Notes under the pieces: generated by a model
Database searches by the model: none
What the model was told of the DNA's origin: nothing
The model's input: only the letters and a program-made list of their open reading frames with translations
Shown here: one piece after another, positions 54,260 through 64,000 of the stretch
How positions within the stretch are numbered: the first letter of the stretch is position 1
Layout: the number at the start of each line of letters is the position of its first letter
DNA from: Marvania coccoides
Taxonomy: Eukaryota > Chlorophyta > Trebouxiophyceae > Chlorellales > Chlorellaceae
NCBI GenBank assembly: GCA_963854735.1
Contig: OY978101.1
Coordinates: 186,001 to 250,000, forward strand
Reading direction: 5' to 3'
Length of the DNA: 64,000 bases
Made by a program: the position numbers and the translations under genes

Positions 54260-54620
54260 CTGGAAAGGTTTCGGGCGATGCTCTCAAAGAGGGTGGGGTA
54301 CATCTTGAGGATGAGCTTCAGGACGCTGCGCATTTCACCACCGGAGCGTGGAAGCGCAGGCTGTATGCGGAGTAAAGCTGTGTCCACTCTTGTTGAGAAA
54401 TATGTGGGTGGCCTCGGTGGCGCCCGCCTTGCGCTTCACGGCAGCAGCGATGGCGTCGTAAGTGACGCCCGCCACGAGGACCTCCTCTTTTTCGGCCACA
54501 AGGACAACCATCTCAACGAGGGGTGTGGAGAGGGTGTTCTCTGGGAGGATGAGTGTTATTGGGTCAGGGGGGGAACAGTCAGTCCCTAAACCCTGAACGC
54601 CCTCATATTTTCGGGATTTT
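54260..54620 (-). pseudogene. Frameshifted protein fragment, unknown family
   Basis: On the minus strand one frame reads PITLILPENTLSTPLVEMVV, LVAEKEEVLVAGVTYDAIAA, then KATHIFLN-type residues up to a TGA at 54335-54337. A second frame continues GGEMRSVLKLILKMYPTLFE. The two read as one helical protein interrupted by a frameshift. No ATG or splice context was found. It resembles an exon remnant from a decayed gene. Confidence 0.4.
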
Positions 54621-54764
54621 TTCTAAAACAACAATTTCGCCCCACCCCCCGTCCCAGCTTGCTTTATTTTTTTACATTTTTTCTGGCTTCATTTAAAATA
54701 CAAGAAAAGAATACACTCAAATAAATACAAATCAAGCTTTGAACAAGAAACTATTTTTGAAAAA

Positions 54765-55674
54765 ATGATTTCAGCTCAATTTTATTCAACAACTCGCTTG
54801 CCACCTTTTTGTCGCCGTCCTGTCCCACTTGGAGGACGTGAGACGTCCCAGCGTGGCCTCGCGCCGCTTTCTAAGCATGCTGGCGCGTCGTCTCGGATTC
54901 CAAGGGCGTCCACCAAGAGCGTTTTCGAAGAATTAGCCGAATCCTCCCTGGATCCAAATGAGAAAGTCCGCATTATGAGCACGCTCCATGCGCAAGAGCT
55001 GGCGGGGGAGGTTGCGCTGAAGGAGAAGGAGCTTGCGCTGAAGGAGAAGGAGAAGGAAGTTGCGCTGAAGGACGTGGCTCTCCTTAAAATGGAGCTGACG
55101 GCGACGGCAACTCGTCTCGCCAAGGTGCGCGGCTTTCTCGACGCTCGCGGGCTGATCGGTAAGAGTGCTATTGTGTAGTGCTGCTGTTCCATCTTGAACG
55201 CTCCCGTAAATGCAAGTGGCTTGCTTTTGCCGCTACTGGAGCCCTTTTTAGCGATTCTCTCTTTCATATCGTGTTCAAACCGCCCGTTGTGCAGAAATGG
55301 CGGAAGAAAGGTTCAGGAGCTCGAGCGATGCGTTGAAAAACGAAAGGGACCGCAAAGCTCTTTGGAGGAAGTCCTTAAAGAGCACGGAGAATGCCAAGCT
55401 GCTGAGCTGCATGAGGAAGCATGTTCGCGTATCCAGCAACGCGGAAGAAGCCAAAGTGATTGACAGAATTGCAAAACAAATTGAGATAATTTTCGGCCAG
55501 CTGTCGGAACAAATTCATACGCAGCCTTCGTTGAGTGAACAGGTAGACATAGATGCTGGTCACCTTGGTCGGAACAATGCTTTCATGTTGCAGTGCCTTG
55601 GGGATTATTTGAATGTTGCGTGTGGAATCATCTCTATTAAGACGAGGGAGCCCTTCCACCCCCCTAGAAAATAG
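54765..55674 (+). CDS. Organelle-like coiled-coil protein, unknown function
   Basis: Exons 54765-55158 and 55295-55674 (phase 1) give 257 residues. The N-terminus (MISAQFYSTTRLPPFCRRPV) is basic and Ser/Thr-rich, as in a mitochondrial or plastid presequence. A regular coiled coil follows (VALKEKELALKEKEKEVALK), then LAKVRGFLDARGLIE and a helical C-terminal domain (ALWRKSLKSTENAKLLSCMR; VIDRIAKQIEIIFGQLSEQI; HTQPSLSEQVDIDAGHLGRN). No catalytic motif is present. The gene lies 230 bp upstream of a truncated ATPase (55905-56843) on the same strand. The two may once have been a single gene, which is inference. Exon 2 is also open in another frame; the chosen frame keeps the phase and a plausible helical domain. 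Confidence 0.6.
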
Positions 55675-55904
55675 AAAAGATGCGGTGTTTCTTAAGTACA
55701 CGCAGTATGCATAATAGTTATATGACATATATGTTCTGTTGTATGTTTACCCCCCTCTAAACATCGTATGTACTCTTCTTCTCTCCTTGTTTCACAGTCT
55801 TCCTGCGAAAAAATATATATTATTGTACCGTCTCGCCTCTACTCATGTAAAACATAGAATTGTTGAGGGGGTCATAAATTGGACGACCTCAATTTAATCT
55901 TTAG

Positions 55905-56843
55905 CTCCACGCTCGCTTGCACCTTATCTTGGCCACGTCCGAGTCGTTCATGGTGTCTTGGCTGGACAAACGTAAGTTTGGTGTCCTTGGGTGCTGCTTT
56001 TCACGTCTCCCTTGGCGCTCAATGGGTGGCGCTCATTAATACATAACATTGCGCATGCAGATGGTTTCTCCGGCGATTTGAGAAAAGTTGTGGTGCTGGG
56101 GGACTTATCTCGTGCGGATGCGTTTCGGTTTGTTCGTGGCGGAGACCAGGATTCGATTGGCCAAGAGTGGCCCGGCCTGATCAGCCAGTTTGAGGACGGC
56201 AAGCCTGAGCTTCGCAGAGAGGACTGGGAGAAGGTGTGGAGGGCGTGCGGCGGGAACCCCCACTTGCTTCGCATCTGTGCGTCCAATGCAAGGCAGTACA
56301 AAGATTGGGGTGTAGGTAAGCCCCTTTTATTTTGCCTCTGTTTCATAATTTTGTGTTTTTATTCCCTTTGTTTTTTCATTGCGTGTTTCCCCGCGTGCTG
56401 TAGTTGTGGAGGAGGTGCTTGCTGCGCCTGCTACTGACGTGGACACCGCTCTGTTGCGGCCAAAGCAAATTCCTACTCCTGAGGGTGGCAGCCCTGCTCT
56501 GTGGACTGCAGCGGATTACAAGACCGCCTTGCGCTTGATTACGGAGGCCGAGCCGCACCATGCTATCCCGCAGATATTGATGGAAGCCGAGCTTGGACGT
56601 GGCAGGCAGTTGGCGCCCGGCGGGACTGGTGATGAAGTGCTGGCATCCATGGTCGAGTACAACCTCCTCTCCGTGCGGCCGTACTCGCGGCTGGCGAGAG
56701 ACATTCCCCGAGGTTTCTGTGTAAGGAAGATCAGGGGAGTGGGGGGCGTGATGGTGGAAAAGAAGGACTCTCTGGTGATGATGCCGTCGCCTGCGCTCCT
56801 CCACGCTGCTCTGGAGAACAGCTGCTTGGGGAGTCTGGGGTAG
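55905..56843 (+). pseudogene. 5'-truncated ATPase_2-like P-loop NTPase, C-terminal half
   Basis: Three splice-compatible exons, 55905-55971, 56061-56315 and 56404-56843, encode about 253 residues. LHLILATSESFMVSWLDKHG and RKVVVLGDLSRADAFRFV match the sensor strand and lid of PF01637-type (archaeal ATPase/STAND) proteins. VWRACGGNPHLLRICASNAR matches their GGNPxxL motif. A winged-helix-like C-terminus follows (DEVLASMVEYNLLSVRPYSR). No Walker A (GxxxxGK[ST]) or Walker B lies between the upstream coiled-coil gene and 55905, and no start codon was found. The splice sites are intact. It is called a truncated gene; a missed distant 5' exon or fusion to the coiled-coil gene are alternatives. Confidence 0.5.
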
Positions 56844-57368
56844 GAGCTTTAGAGCCCCTGGGTATCCTTTGTATCTGCATCCATCTATCTGCGTGTGCAT
56901 GATGCATCAAATGATATTGTTTGTGTACCATTCTACGTTCGGGGACGTTCTGGAAAACCTCGTTATCTCTTCAACCGAAATTCAGTGTATTCCATGCTAT
57001 CTTGTAAATGCTTCCTGATATGTATGTACTAGGGGCACCCCTCAGATTCAAAACTTGCGAGCACAACAACGTTACCGGAGGAGGCTTGCCAGCGAATGTG
57101 TGAGATGAGGATCCTACCCTCATCTAGATGGAGGTGAAACCCCCTCCAAAGGCGCAAGTCCTAAACGAGGGCATCCATGAGCCTGGAGGAAGCTCTGGCG
57201 ACCCGCATGGCCGATTGTCCCCAGCCCTCGCTGGCTCCGCCTCCAGCGGGGAATTAGGTCGGTGGTCCCCCCCACCCCTGCGTCATTCCCACAAACTCGT
57301 GGCCCTACGTTCGAAGGCAGTTTAAAAGAGGTTTACAGGTTCATGTTGCTTTATCACGAAAACTCTTT
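56844..57368. other. Spacer with a GC-rich structured patch
   Basis: Three perfect short hairpins occur in a GC-rich patch: AGATGAGG/CCTCATCT (57103-57125), GGAGG/CCTCC (57130-57147) and CGCTGG/CCAGCG (57229-57248). The plus-strand open frame across it (57128-57325) has no family features. It may be a structured RNA or mobile-element remnant. Confidence 0.4.
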
Positions 57369-59115
57369 TTAGTCTTCTTTCTCAACGCCATACCACACGG
57401 CGGCATCCTCGTACAGCTCATCAGCACCAGTCTCCAGCCACTCCTCCTTGGCCCACGCGTTAATGCGTACTTTGGACACCACGGCGCCCACCACCAAGCC
57501 GCTGATGATGGCAATGCCCAGGGTGGCAGCCAGCGCTGCAATCTGAAGCCCCGCTTGGGTGGACTTGTCGTGGGGCATCAACACGACGTTGGTGTCGTAG
57601 TAAATTGCCACAAACACCGCGGAAACAAGACCGCCCAGCACGCCGGGCATGCCGTGCAGGTTCTGCACGCCGCAGGTGTCACAGATTCCAAATTTGCGCT
57701 GTACAAAAGGGGTGGAGTACTTGAATCCCAGCGTGGAGAGTGCGCCGGACAGTAGCCCCACGCCAAGTGCAGCAGCTGGGGCGCAACGGATGGCAGCAGC
57801 CGTGCCAATGGCCACGCCACCAGCGAGAGTGGCATTCTGCACCGTAACCATGTCCAGCGCGTCATTCAACGCGGCAGACACAATGAAGGAGGCGATGCAC
57901 GCGCCCAGCAGCGATATCAGCGTGTTGCACACCACGTAGACCTGGTGCTGCTCTTCTGCAACGGCGTTGGGGGCGGAGGCAAGGGCGGCGTTGAATGACG
58001 GCCAGTACACCCACAGGAAGATGGTGCCGATCATGGAAGTGACGTCGGACACGTAGGAGCTGTTGCTCTTGGGGTGATCCACGCCGCGGGAGCCAGAGGT
58101 GGGAGACAGGAAGAAAGAAGCTGCCAGTCCGTAGAAAGCACCTACATGGCAATAAACCAACCATAGTTTCATTTTGAATACATAATAATCAGCAACGCTG
58201 TATTTTCAGTCGATTTGCAGTACATCGTAGCCCGCAACCGACTCACCAAAAGCGTGAATTGTGATTGACCCGCCAACGTCAATGGCCTCGATTTTGTGAA
58301 TAGCGATGTACAGATTCGCAGCGTAAAGGGGGACCTCTGCAGCCAGCAACCACACCATTTGGGTGGGGGAGGCGAAGCCGATGACGGCGCCAAAGGTAAT
58401 CATGCCGCTGGCGGCGCAGAAAGCCGCATCAACCAGCAGCGGCAGCTCGACGTGGATGGTGCCGAAGCCGTGGTGCGCCCACCCAACGCACACCAGGGCT
58501 CCCACCATCATGAGACAGGATAGCACAAAATTGAGTCCCACGGCAGAGAGAGAGTAGCGGCGGAGGAAGGTCATCAGGAAGCCGAAACCTGATTGTTTTT
58601 GTGCGGGAAAGGGGCGGGGAGAAGAAGTAAGAGTTGATTCACGCAGAATAAAAAAACGCAGTGTCTATTTGTGGACAGCATCAGTCAAATTAGGGCTCTC
58701 AGAAAAACAATTGGCTCGGCGCTCACCGACAAAGACCATAATGAGGACTCCTGTCAAGAAGTGATAGTACTGGGAGACGTGGGCGTCCCCCAGGTCGGTG
58801 GGATACTCTGCAAAGATGGCCAGCAGGACCAGGCACACCGCCGTGAATCCCCCCAGCGAAATCGCAAAGCCTGTGCGCAGACCGCGGCGTAACTCGTCAG
58901 GCTCCGCACCTCCCTTGATGAATTCGCCGTTGACCATCATCGCGGACTCGCGATCGTTGATGCTGCGCGGCCATGGCGCCTTGACTTCTGCAGGGGATAA
59001 AAGCTCACAAGGCGGCTTGGAATCGCGATTTCCGGACCCGCACCCTACACGCAACCAGGCTGCAGTTTATTATTATTATTCATACGACAGAAAAGGACCG
59101 ACCTTGGGGCACCAT
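57369..59115 (-). CDS. Rh-type ammonium / CO2 channel (Rhesus family)
   Basis: Exons 59103-59115 (13-nt start exon, MVPQ), 58727-58987, 58247-58588 and 57369-58141, all phase 1, give 462 residues. Amt/Rh features: VSQYYHFLTGVLIMVFVGFG followed by FLMTFLRRYSLSAVGLNFV, IDVGGSITIHAFGAFYGLAA, SSYVSDVTSMIGTIFLWVYW with PSFNAAL, NATLAGGVAIGTAAAIRCAP and NLHGMPGVLGGLVSAV. The pore His of HAFG and NLHGMPG and the Rh-type IFLWVYWPSFN signature are present. Rh proteins are trimeric channels for NH3/NH4+ and possibly CO2; Chlamydomonas RHP1 responds to CO2. The C-terminus is acidic and cytosolic. The first exon is inferred from phase and an ATG; the rest is secure. Confidence 0.88.
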
Positions 59116-60252
59116 CGTTGATAGATAGGTATCGGGAGCGGAGAGGCAATCAAGTCGTATGTGCTCCTCTTCCTCGCAACCTTTCGTGCAGGATTTCGAG
59201 ACAATGCGCCGCAGCTTCCTGATTTTATTATACAATTGCAGATCTTACATGCTGATGTCGGCTGCCCCCCAAAGAAGACTGGCCCCATCCATCAGGTCAG
59301 TGGCCTCCTCACGTGAAAAACGAACCACATGGCATTTTTGCAATTATGCTATACAATATTGTACAATGGCATTCCCGGCGCTCAAGATGGGGATTCAATG
59401 GGTTGCACTATGAACAAACTTGATTATTGTGCATATAAACGGGGATAAAGCCCACAAAAACAAGCGCCAGAAGCCCGGGCTGACGACCAAGCCCTGAAAA
59501 AACTAGAGAGTCGGCGAGAAATGTTGCCATATTCTGCAAGGCAAACAGCTTGAGAAGCTTGCCTACTGGTAGAGAAAAGCACAAAAACACTCGTGTCTGC
59601 TTGGCAAAGGGCGCCTTCTGCCATGCATACTGCGTCCATGCATACTTTGTTGTTTTTGCTGCATCGCTTGGGCAGCAATTGCTGCGACGCATAGCTTCAT
59701 TCGAGCATTATAGTTGTGCGGCAATGTGTATTTTTTGTGATTTTGAATAGCTGGTTTCTTTTATAATTGAAGTTCTGGCCGCTCGTCGGCTGGCCAACAT
59801 GTCAACACGGCAAGACAAAGGGACAACTGGCAATGGGAAATGCCACCATTTCCGGCAATAAGCTGATTAAAAAGTAGGTTTGTGGATTGAGCCATGGCCG
59901 TGGGGGCCAGGTAGTTGTGAAGCCTCCGTCGCCCAAAATGTTGCTGCTCAGAAAACCCAAATGTTGCTGGTTGCGGAGGGGTGCATGTTGTGCCAGAGCA
60001 GGCACCTTCGTCGATCTAAGGCTTGCATGGGCCCATTTATCCTCGCATGGGCTGCCAGTGGGTTCTTCACTTCTATTCATTAATTCTGATATATCCCTAC
60101 ACGAATGGGAAAATAACTGTTCTTATATTTTAATTATTAAATGCAACTATAACCATTGAAAGACATAGCCGTTGCATATCGATCCCAACTTCGATCCCAT
60201 TTCCAAAAGACGAGAAACAGTGATCATCGAAATCATTTTTTTTTTGTTTTCG
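59116..60252. other. 1.1-kb divergent spacer, Rh / EMC10
   Basis: This AT-rich spacer holds both promoters. A short direct repeat CATGCATACT occurs at about 59623 and 59637. Open frames are short and unsupported. Confidence 0.35.
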
Positions 60253-61189
60253 ATGAAGCCGTATTCAAATCATATGTTGATATCTACAATGTTCACACTG
60301 TGGTTTTGCGTCACAGCAGCAAGCGCAAGCCAGTTGGCCCTTGAGCACTCTTTCGATGGCACTTCTTTCAAGCAAATCGCCACGCTTGACCTTTCAGCGG
60401 TGCGTCAATGCGACTTTTCCAACTTCAAACCACCCACAAAAAATTCAACAACACTCCATACCAATCACTGCAGGCTGGCGGGGACTCCCTGAGCGTCCCC
60501 GCTCTGAATGTCGCCCTCGCAGCTGATTCCGCCGCCCTGCTGGCCTCCGCCAAGTCTGACGGCCGCTACTTCGTCCGGGTCACCCCATCAGGAGCCCCGT
60601 CCGTGCTGGCTTCAGTCCCTGCGCGGTGCTGGGCGGCTGCCGGCGATGCTGCAGAGCTGTCGCTGCACGTCTTGGAAGGAGGCAGCACGCTCACCGCAGT
60701 GGTGCTCACAGCGCCGTGCAGGGAAATAGGGGGTGCTGGAGGTGCGCTGCAGGCGCCAGCGGTTGCGGCGGCGCGCATTGTGCGGCCCATGGGGGCGCCT
60801 CAGCTGGCGCAGGCGCAGGCGACCGCTGTGCCCCAGGCGCTGTCAGCGGCGGCAGGCCTGTCCCCCCCAGCGGCAGAGCAGGTACGGGTGCATCAAAATC
60901 TTGAGGGCTTTCGGAAAAGGGGGAATTTCTTGAAACAGCTTCGCAATTCGATATTTTGACGTTTTTATTTATTTTTTTGTTCTTTCTCCAGGGGCAGGGA
61001 GGCGAAGGCGGCGACAAGAATGGTGGCCCTCCCCCCAAGGACGAGCGCACTTGGCTGCAGAAGAATTGGTTGCCCATAGCCCTCATTGGGTTCATCCTTT
61101 TTAATCGGCTCAACGGCCTTCCGCAGGAGCAGCAGGGCGGGGGCGAAGGCGGGGGTGGCAGGCCAGCAGGGCCGCCTCAGCGGCGATGA
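60253..61189 (+). CDS. EMC10: ER membrane protein complex subunit 10
   Basis: Exons 60253-60399, 60474-60881 and 60992-61189, all phase 0, give 250 residues. A signal peptide (MLISTMFTLWFCVTAASA after a short lead) is followed by LALEHSFDGTSFKQIATLDL, typical of the EMC10 lumenal beta domain. SDGRYFVRVTPSGAPSVLAS and LSLHVLEGGSTLTAVVLTAP continue the beta fold. The C-terminus has a Gly/Lys linker and one membrane helix (WLQKNWLPIALIGFILFNRL) with a Gly/Gln-rich tail. EMC inserts tail-anchored and multispanning proteins into the ER membrane; EMC10 is its lumenal subunit. Start could be ATG 60253 or 60274. Confidence 0.8.
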
Positions 61190-62196
61190 CCTTGGCATCT
61201 GAGAAGGCGCTGCTTTGTGATGTGACACAAGTTCGAGAGGGCGGAGAATTTTTGAGAAGAAGAAGAAACATGCTGGGAGCCTGGCGGTGAACAGCAACTG
61301 CGCTGCGCTGAAGGTTCTACTCTTTTTCCCGGTTTTTTTCTTTTTGTACCTGGCTTTTTTAATATTGATGACTGTAATATTGATGAAAGTAGTTCGTAAT
61401 GCTTCTCTTCATGAAATTGGACTTGAGTCGTTTAGCCACAAGCTGCTGCTATTGCTGGTGATTTTTCTTCTTAGTGGCTGCGGCTGGAGCCCCTTTTACT
61501 CTGAACTACTGTAAGTTTGAGGAGGCTGATCATAGTTTGTTTGAGAAACTGTTTGAATTGAAAAGCCGCCGACCCATAGTTGCAGGCCCTGGTGTTATGC
61601 TGCTGGCTTTACCTTCGCGCTAGTGACCCCTTCGCAGCACAGCGATCAAGAGACCACAGACCAATAGGAACACGCGTGTACAAGGGCACAATTGCACTAA
61701 GTGTAAAATCATCCAATCTAGAATTGAAAATCGCCCAATACAGGAATCGGGGCTCAACTACAAATAAAACCCGTTTTCTAACATGGATACAGAAAAAAAC
61801 GCAGCCAGAGCGTCAATGCAGCCCTAAAATACTTCAATGTATTTTGACGATAGAAAATTTCGAGATTTTGAAATCTGCATCCCTTCACTGTGAAAACAGT
61901 CCCTTTACTGTGAAAGATAATGGTATATTTTCAGAATTATTGACTTCACTACTTATTGGCACAGCAAAATTGCGGTACAATCGTGCGACAATTTTCACCC
62001 CATCAGATCAGTTTTCTATTAGGTCTGCAGTACAAGAAAGATGTAGGGGTCGTTGTGTCAGTGACAATACAAATAAAGTAGTGTTCTTTTGGGCAAGTCG
62101 CCCACAAGTTCATCAGTATTTATTTAAATTAAAACTTGATTGGTTACTAGTTTCGTTGAGGGAGGCCTGTCGCGCAACGGCCAATCACCTTCAGAG
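61190..62196. other. 1-kb AT-rich spacer before the glycoprotein gene
   Basis: This contains a 206-codon open frame (61580-62200) with AT-rich codons and no family signature, judged to be chance. No other feature was seen. Confidence 0.35.
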
Positions 62197-64000
62197 ATGA
62201 AGGCCTTTTTGATCATCACTCTCCTGGTGGCCTCATCTTGCTTCTCTGGTGAGCCCGCCTCTCTCTTTGGCCAGTTCCGCCCCTCACAACTCCCATTGCA
62301 CTCTAATCCATGTATCCACACGAGTATATCCCACCGCTCCAAAAAAAAAATTGATGTACAATTTTACGCGCAATTTTTGGTACAACATTAAAAAAAAAAC
62401 GTATTTCTAATGATACTTACGCCGTCTTCTTCCCCCCTTCCTACAGCTCATGGCGCCCGCCTCTTGAAGCAAGTGACCACCCTGCCTGTGTGCGGCCAAG
62501 AGCCCACGCCTTTTGACCCTAACACCGACTTGGGAGCCATTTTTGGCGGTGGTGGTGCCACTGTGTTCACCGACCCAGTCGATGGAGCGGTCTCCGTTTG
62601 GGAGTTTGAATTGTTATACAAAAGCGTAATGGAATCGTTATATATCCTTGGTGAGTTATTGAAAACCAATCATCGTTTTTCTGTAGTGGCAACAATGTTT
62701 AAAACAATAGCTTTGCATTTTTTCTTCTATAATTTGCAGATTCTGCTCTGACAGGCACCGCTGGGGGAACCAAGGGCAAGATTAAAGACATTTTCAACCT
62801 CGGGGAGTACGACGCTGCCGCGACAGCTGTCGCTACGGCCGCCCACATTGCCGCAAACCCGACAGCGTGGCCCTGGCTTGTCTCGGTCTACAGCAACGGT
62901 GACCCCGCAGCTGATGAACGCATTTTGGATGGCAGCACCCAGACTGGTCCCTTCACCATGCCGGCTTCAGTAAACCCTGGATACCCGTCGCCTCTCCCAG
63001 GAGAGAAGTTTGCCTGCCCCGCTGGATCAACTCGCACCACCATCGTGACCTTAGCCTGCGGCGCCTCTGAGTTCTCTGTGGCCGATGGACACCAGGTGTA
63101 CACCGTCAACATGGTCGAGACCACCCCTTGCAATTTCGCTCTGGAGGTCCAGATCGAGGAAGCGTGCTCCTGCGGCTCGCCGCTGTGCGAGGCATCGGCG
63201 CTCTGCCCGTCGCCGCCGCCGCCCTCTCCCCCTCCGCCTAGCCCCTCTCCCCCTCCTCCCAGCCCCCCTCCGCCTAGCCCCTCTCCCCCTCCTCCCAGCC
63301 CCCCTCCGCCTAGCCCCTCTCCCCCTCCTCCCAGCCCCCCGCCGCCTTCCCCTCCTCCCCCTAACAGGTGCGTTTGCATTCGACGCCGCCTTCGAGGAGG
63401 GCTCGATAAGGACTGTGATTTTATGGGGAAGACAACCGCCATGCCTTAGTTTTCAATCAATTTGTTGCTTATTGCATTCTACTTATTATGCCACATTTGT
63501 ATGCAGTCCCCCACCGCCCAGCCCTCCTCCGCCCAGCCCCAGCCCTCCTCCGCCCGTTGTGGACTCGCCGCCGCCGCCTGAAGTCATTGCCGACAGTCCC
63601 CCTCCGCCCACAGGTAATTGGTATTTAGGCAAATGCATGCATTTGATCTGGAGTGCACTGCGATGAGCAGTTTATTAAACACATTTAAACATGCATTTTC
63701 TTTGATTGGCAATCTCACTCCACCATTTTGCCGGCTGGCTGCATCTTCCCTGTTTTTGTTTATCGTATGGACAAATCTTTCCGCTACAGACACATTTTCA
63801 CCGAAGTTTTGACCCCCTCTTCCTTCCGTCATTTTCAGTTGTTGTTGACTCCCCCCCGCCCCCCGTGCTGGCCTCGCCCCCTCCTCCCGTGCTGTCTTCT
63901 CCCCCGCCCCCCGTGCTGGCCTCGCCCCCTCCTCCCGTGCTGTCTTCTCCCCCGCCCCCCGTGCTGGCCTCGCCTCCTCCTCCCGTGCTGTCTTCTCCCC
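62197..64000 (+). CDS. Secreted MRH-like / hydroxyproline-rich glycoprotein; 3' end beyond right edge
   Basis: Exons 62197-62248, 62447-62650, 62740-63367, 63507-63613 and 63839 to the edge. The signal peptide is MKAFLIITLLVASSCFS. A Cys-containing globular region includes GEKFACPAGSTRTTIVTLAC and VNMVETTPCNFALEVQIEEA with final Cys residues. This C-P-x-G-x-R-T/S...PC-x-F-x3-V-x3-EAC pattern resembles MRH (mannose-6-phosphate receptor homology) lectin domains. Long SPPPP/SPSPPPP repeats then give way to VVDSPPPP and VLASPPPPVLSSPPPP repeats, which would be hydroxylated and arabinosylated in the wall. The architecture recalls pherophorins but with an MRH-like head. Cell-wall or extracellular-matrix function is inferred. 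The coding repeats are exact tandem units. Confidence 0.75.
63240..63347 (+). repeat. Three 36-bp tandem repeats encoding SPSPPPPSPPPP
   Basis: Units at 63240-63275, 63276-63311 and 63312-63347 are nearly identical. They encode a 12-residue hydroxyproline-rich motif in the glycoprotein gene and are likely length-polymorphic. Confidence 0.85.
63865..64000 (+). repeat. 48-bp tandem repeats encoding VLASPPPPVLSSPPPP
   Basis: Units start at 63865, 63913 and 63961 and run off the window. They are almost identical, suggesting recent expansion or gene conversion. Confidence 0.85.

Larger units (their letters stand above)
53800..54764. other. Spacer with hairpins and a decayed minus-strand fragment
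   Basis: After PYRB the sequence holds two perfect short hairpins (listed separately) and a minus-strand protein-like fragment (listed separately). No intact gene was found. Confidence 0.4.

Noticed and set aside
57128..57325. 65-codon frame in the hairpin-rich patch
   Set aside because: Pro/Ser/Gly-rich with no recognisable domain, and it coincides with inverted repeats, so structure is the likelier explanation.
59802..60083. Open frames on both strands in the Rh/EMC10 spacer
   Set aside because: Short, opposite-strand mirror frames without domains or splice support.
61580..62200. 206-codon open frame in the spacer before the glycoprotein gene
   Set aside because: AT-rich codons unlike neighbouring exons, no family signature or targeting signal, and it overlaps the start of the glycoprotein gene in another frame. 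It looks like chance.
62888..63442. Gly-rich antisense frame opposite the SPPPP repeats
   Set aside because: It is the complement of proline codons with no signal peptide or domain.
63240..64000. CRISPR-like regular repeats
   Set aside because: The repeats are contiguous coding units without spacers in a eukaryotic gene.
1..64000. tRNA or rRNA genes
   Set aside because: No cloverleaf with a T-loop GTTCRANNC and matching acceptor stem was noticed by eye. A tRNAscan-SE run would be decisive.

Overview
This 64-kb window is nuclear DNA from a green alga. No tool was run, so every call rests on reading the sequence. The evidence for a chlorophyte is a plastid-targeted PsbTn-like photosystem II peptide, CruP (a lycopene-cyclase paralogue), a plant-type MLO protein, an Rh-type ammonium/gas channel and a secreted SPPPP-repeat hydroxyproline-rich glycoprotein. 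Short introns with AG acceptors and T-rich tracts interrupt almost every gene. Exons are GC-rich with Ala/Gly/Gln/Pro runs, whereas introns and spacers are strikingly AT-rich. I cannot name genus or class.

Layout from left to right: a DUF155/RMD1 protein (-, cut by the left edge); a Gln/Met/Gly-rich RGG coiled-coil protein (+); PsbTn (+); COG3 (-); a small conserved plastid-like protein (-); MLO (+); a spacer with two hairpins and an ankyrin remnant; a PRX_like1 redox protein (+); a TLC-domain membrane protein (-); a GAF-PAS-pseudokinase (+); a 120-bp tandem duplication; DNA polymerase kappa with an NZF finger (-); pyridoxal kinase (+); archaeal-type phosphoglycerate mutase (-); a DUF1517-like thylakoid protein (+); CruP (-); an ELL-like elongation factor (-); LSm7 (+); CIA30/NDUFAF1 (-); a 3,805-residue VPS13-like lipid-transfer protein (+); an RluA-type pseudouridine synthase (+); a MYND remnant; a single-exon glycosyltransferase-like gene (+); TRAPPC6 (-); aspartate carbamoyltransferase (+). 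A less conserved, partly decayed stretch follows at about 53.8-57.3 kb, with a coiled-coil protein, a 5'-truncated ATPase and a frameshifted fragment. The window ends with an Rh channel (-), EMC10 (+) and the glycoprotein gene (+, cut by the right edge).

Most genes are unrelated housekeeping functions: membrane traffic (COG3, TRAPPC6, VPS13, EMC10), RNA metabolism (LSm7, ELL, RluA), plastid biology (PsbTn, CruP, DUF1517-like, ATCase) and mitochondria (CIA30, DUF155). They do not form an operon-like system. Six divergent pairs share spacers of only 310-361 bp.

The most unusual signal is splicing. In about 60 introns placed by reading-frame continuity, seven need a GC donor, four of them in the VPS13 gene. 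Other notable points are an MLO first exon consisting only of ATG, a ubiquitin-binding-type NZF finger on Pol kappa, a degenerate kinase domain behind GAF/PAS sensors, and decayed MYND, ankyrin and ATPase fragments marking gene turnover.
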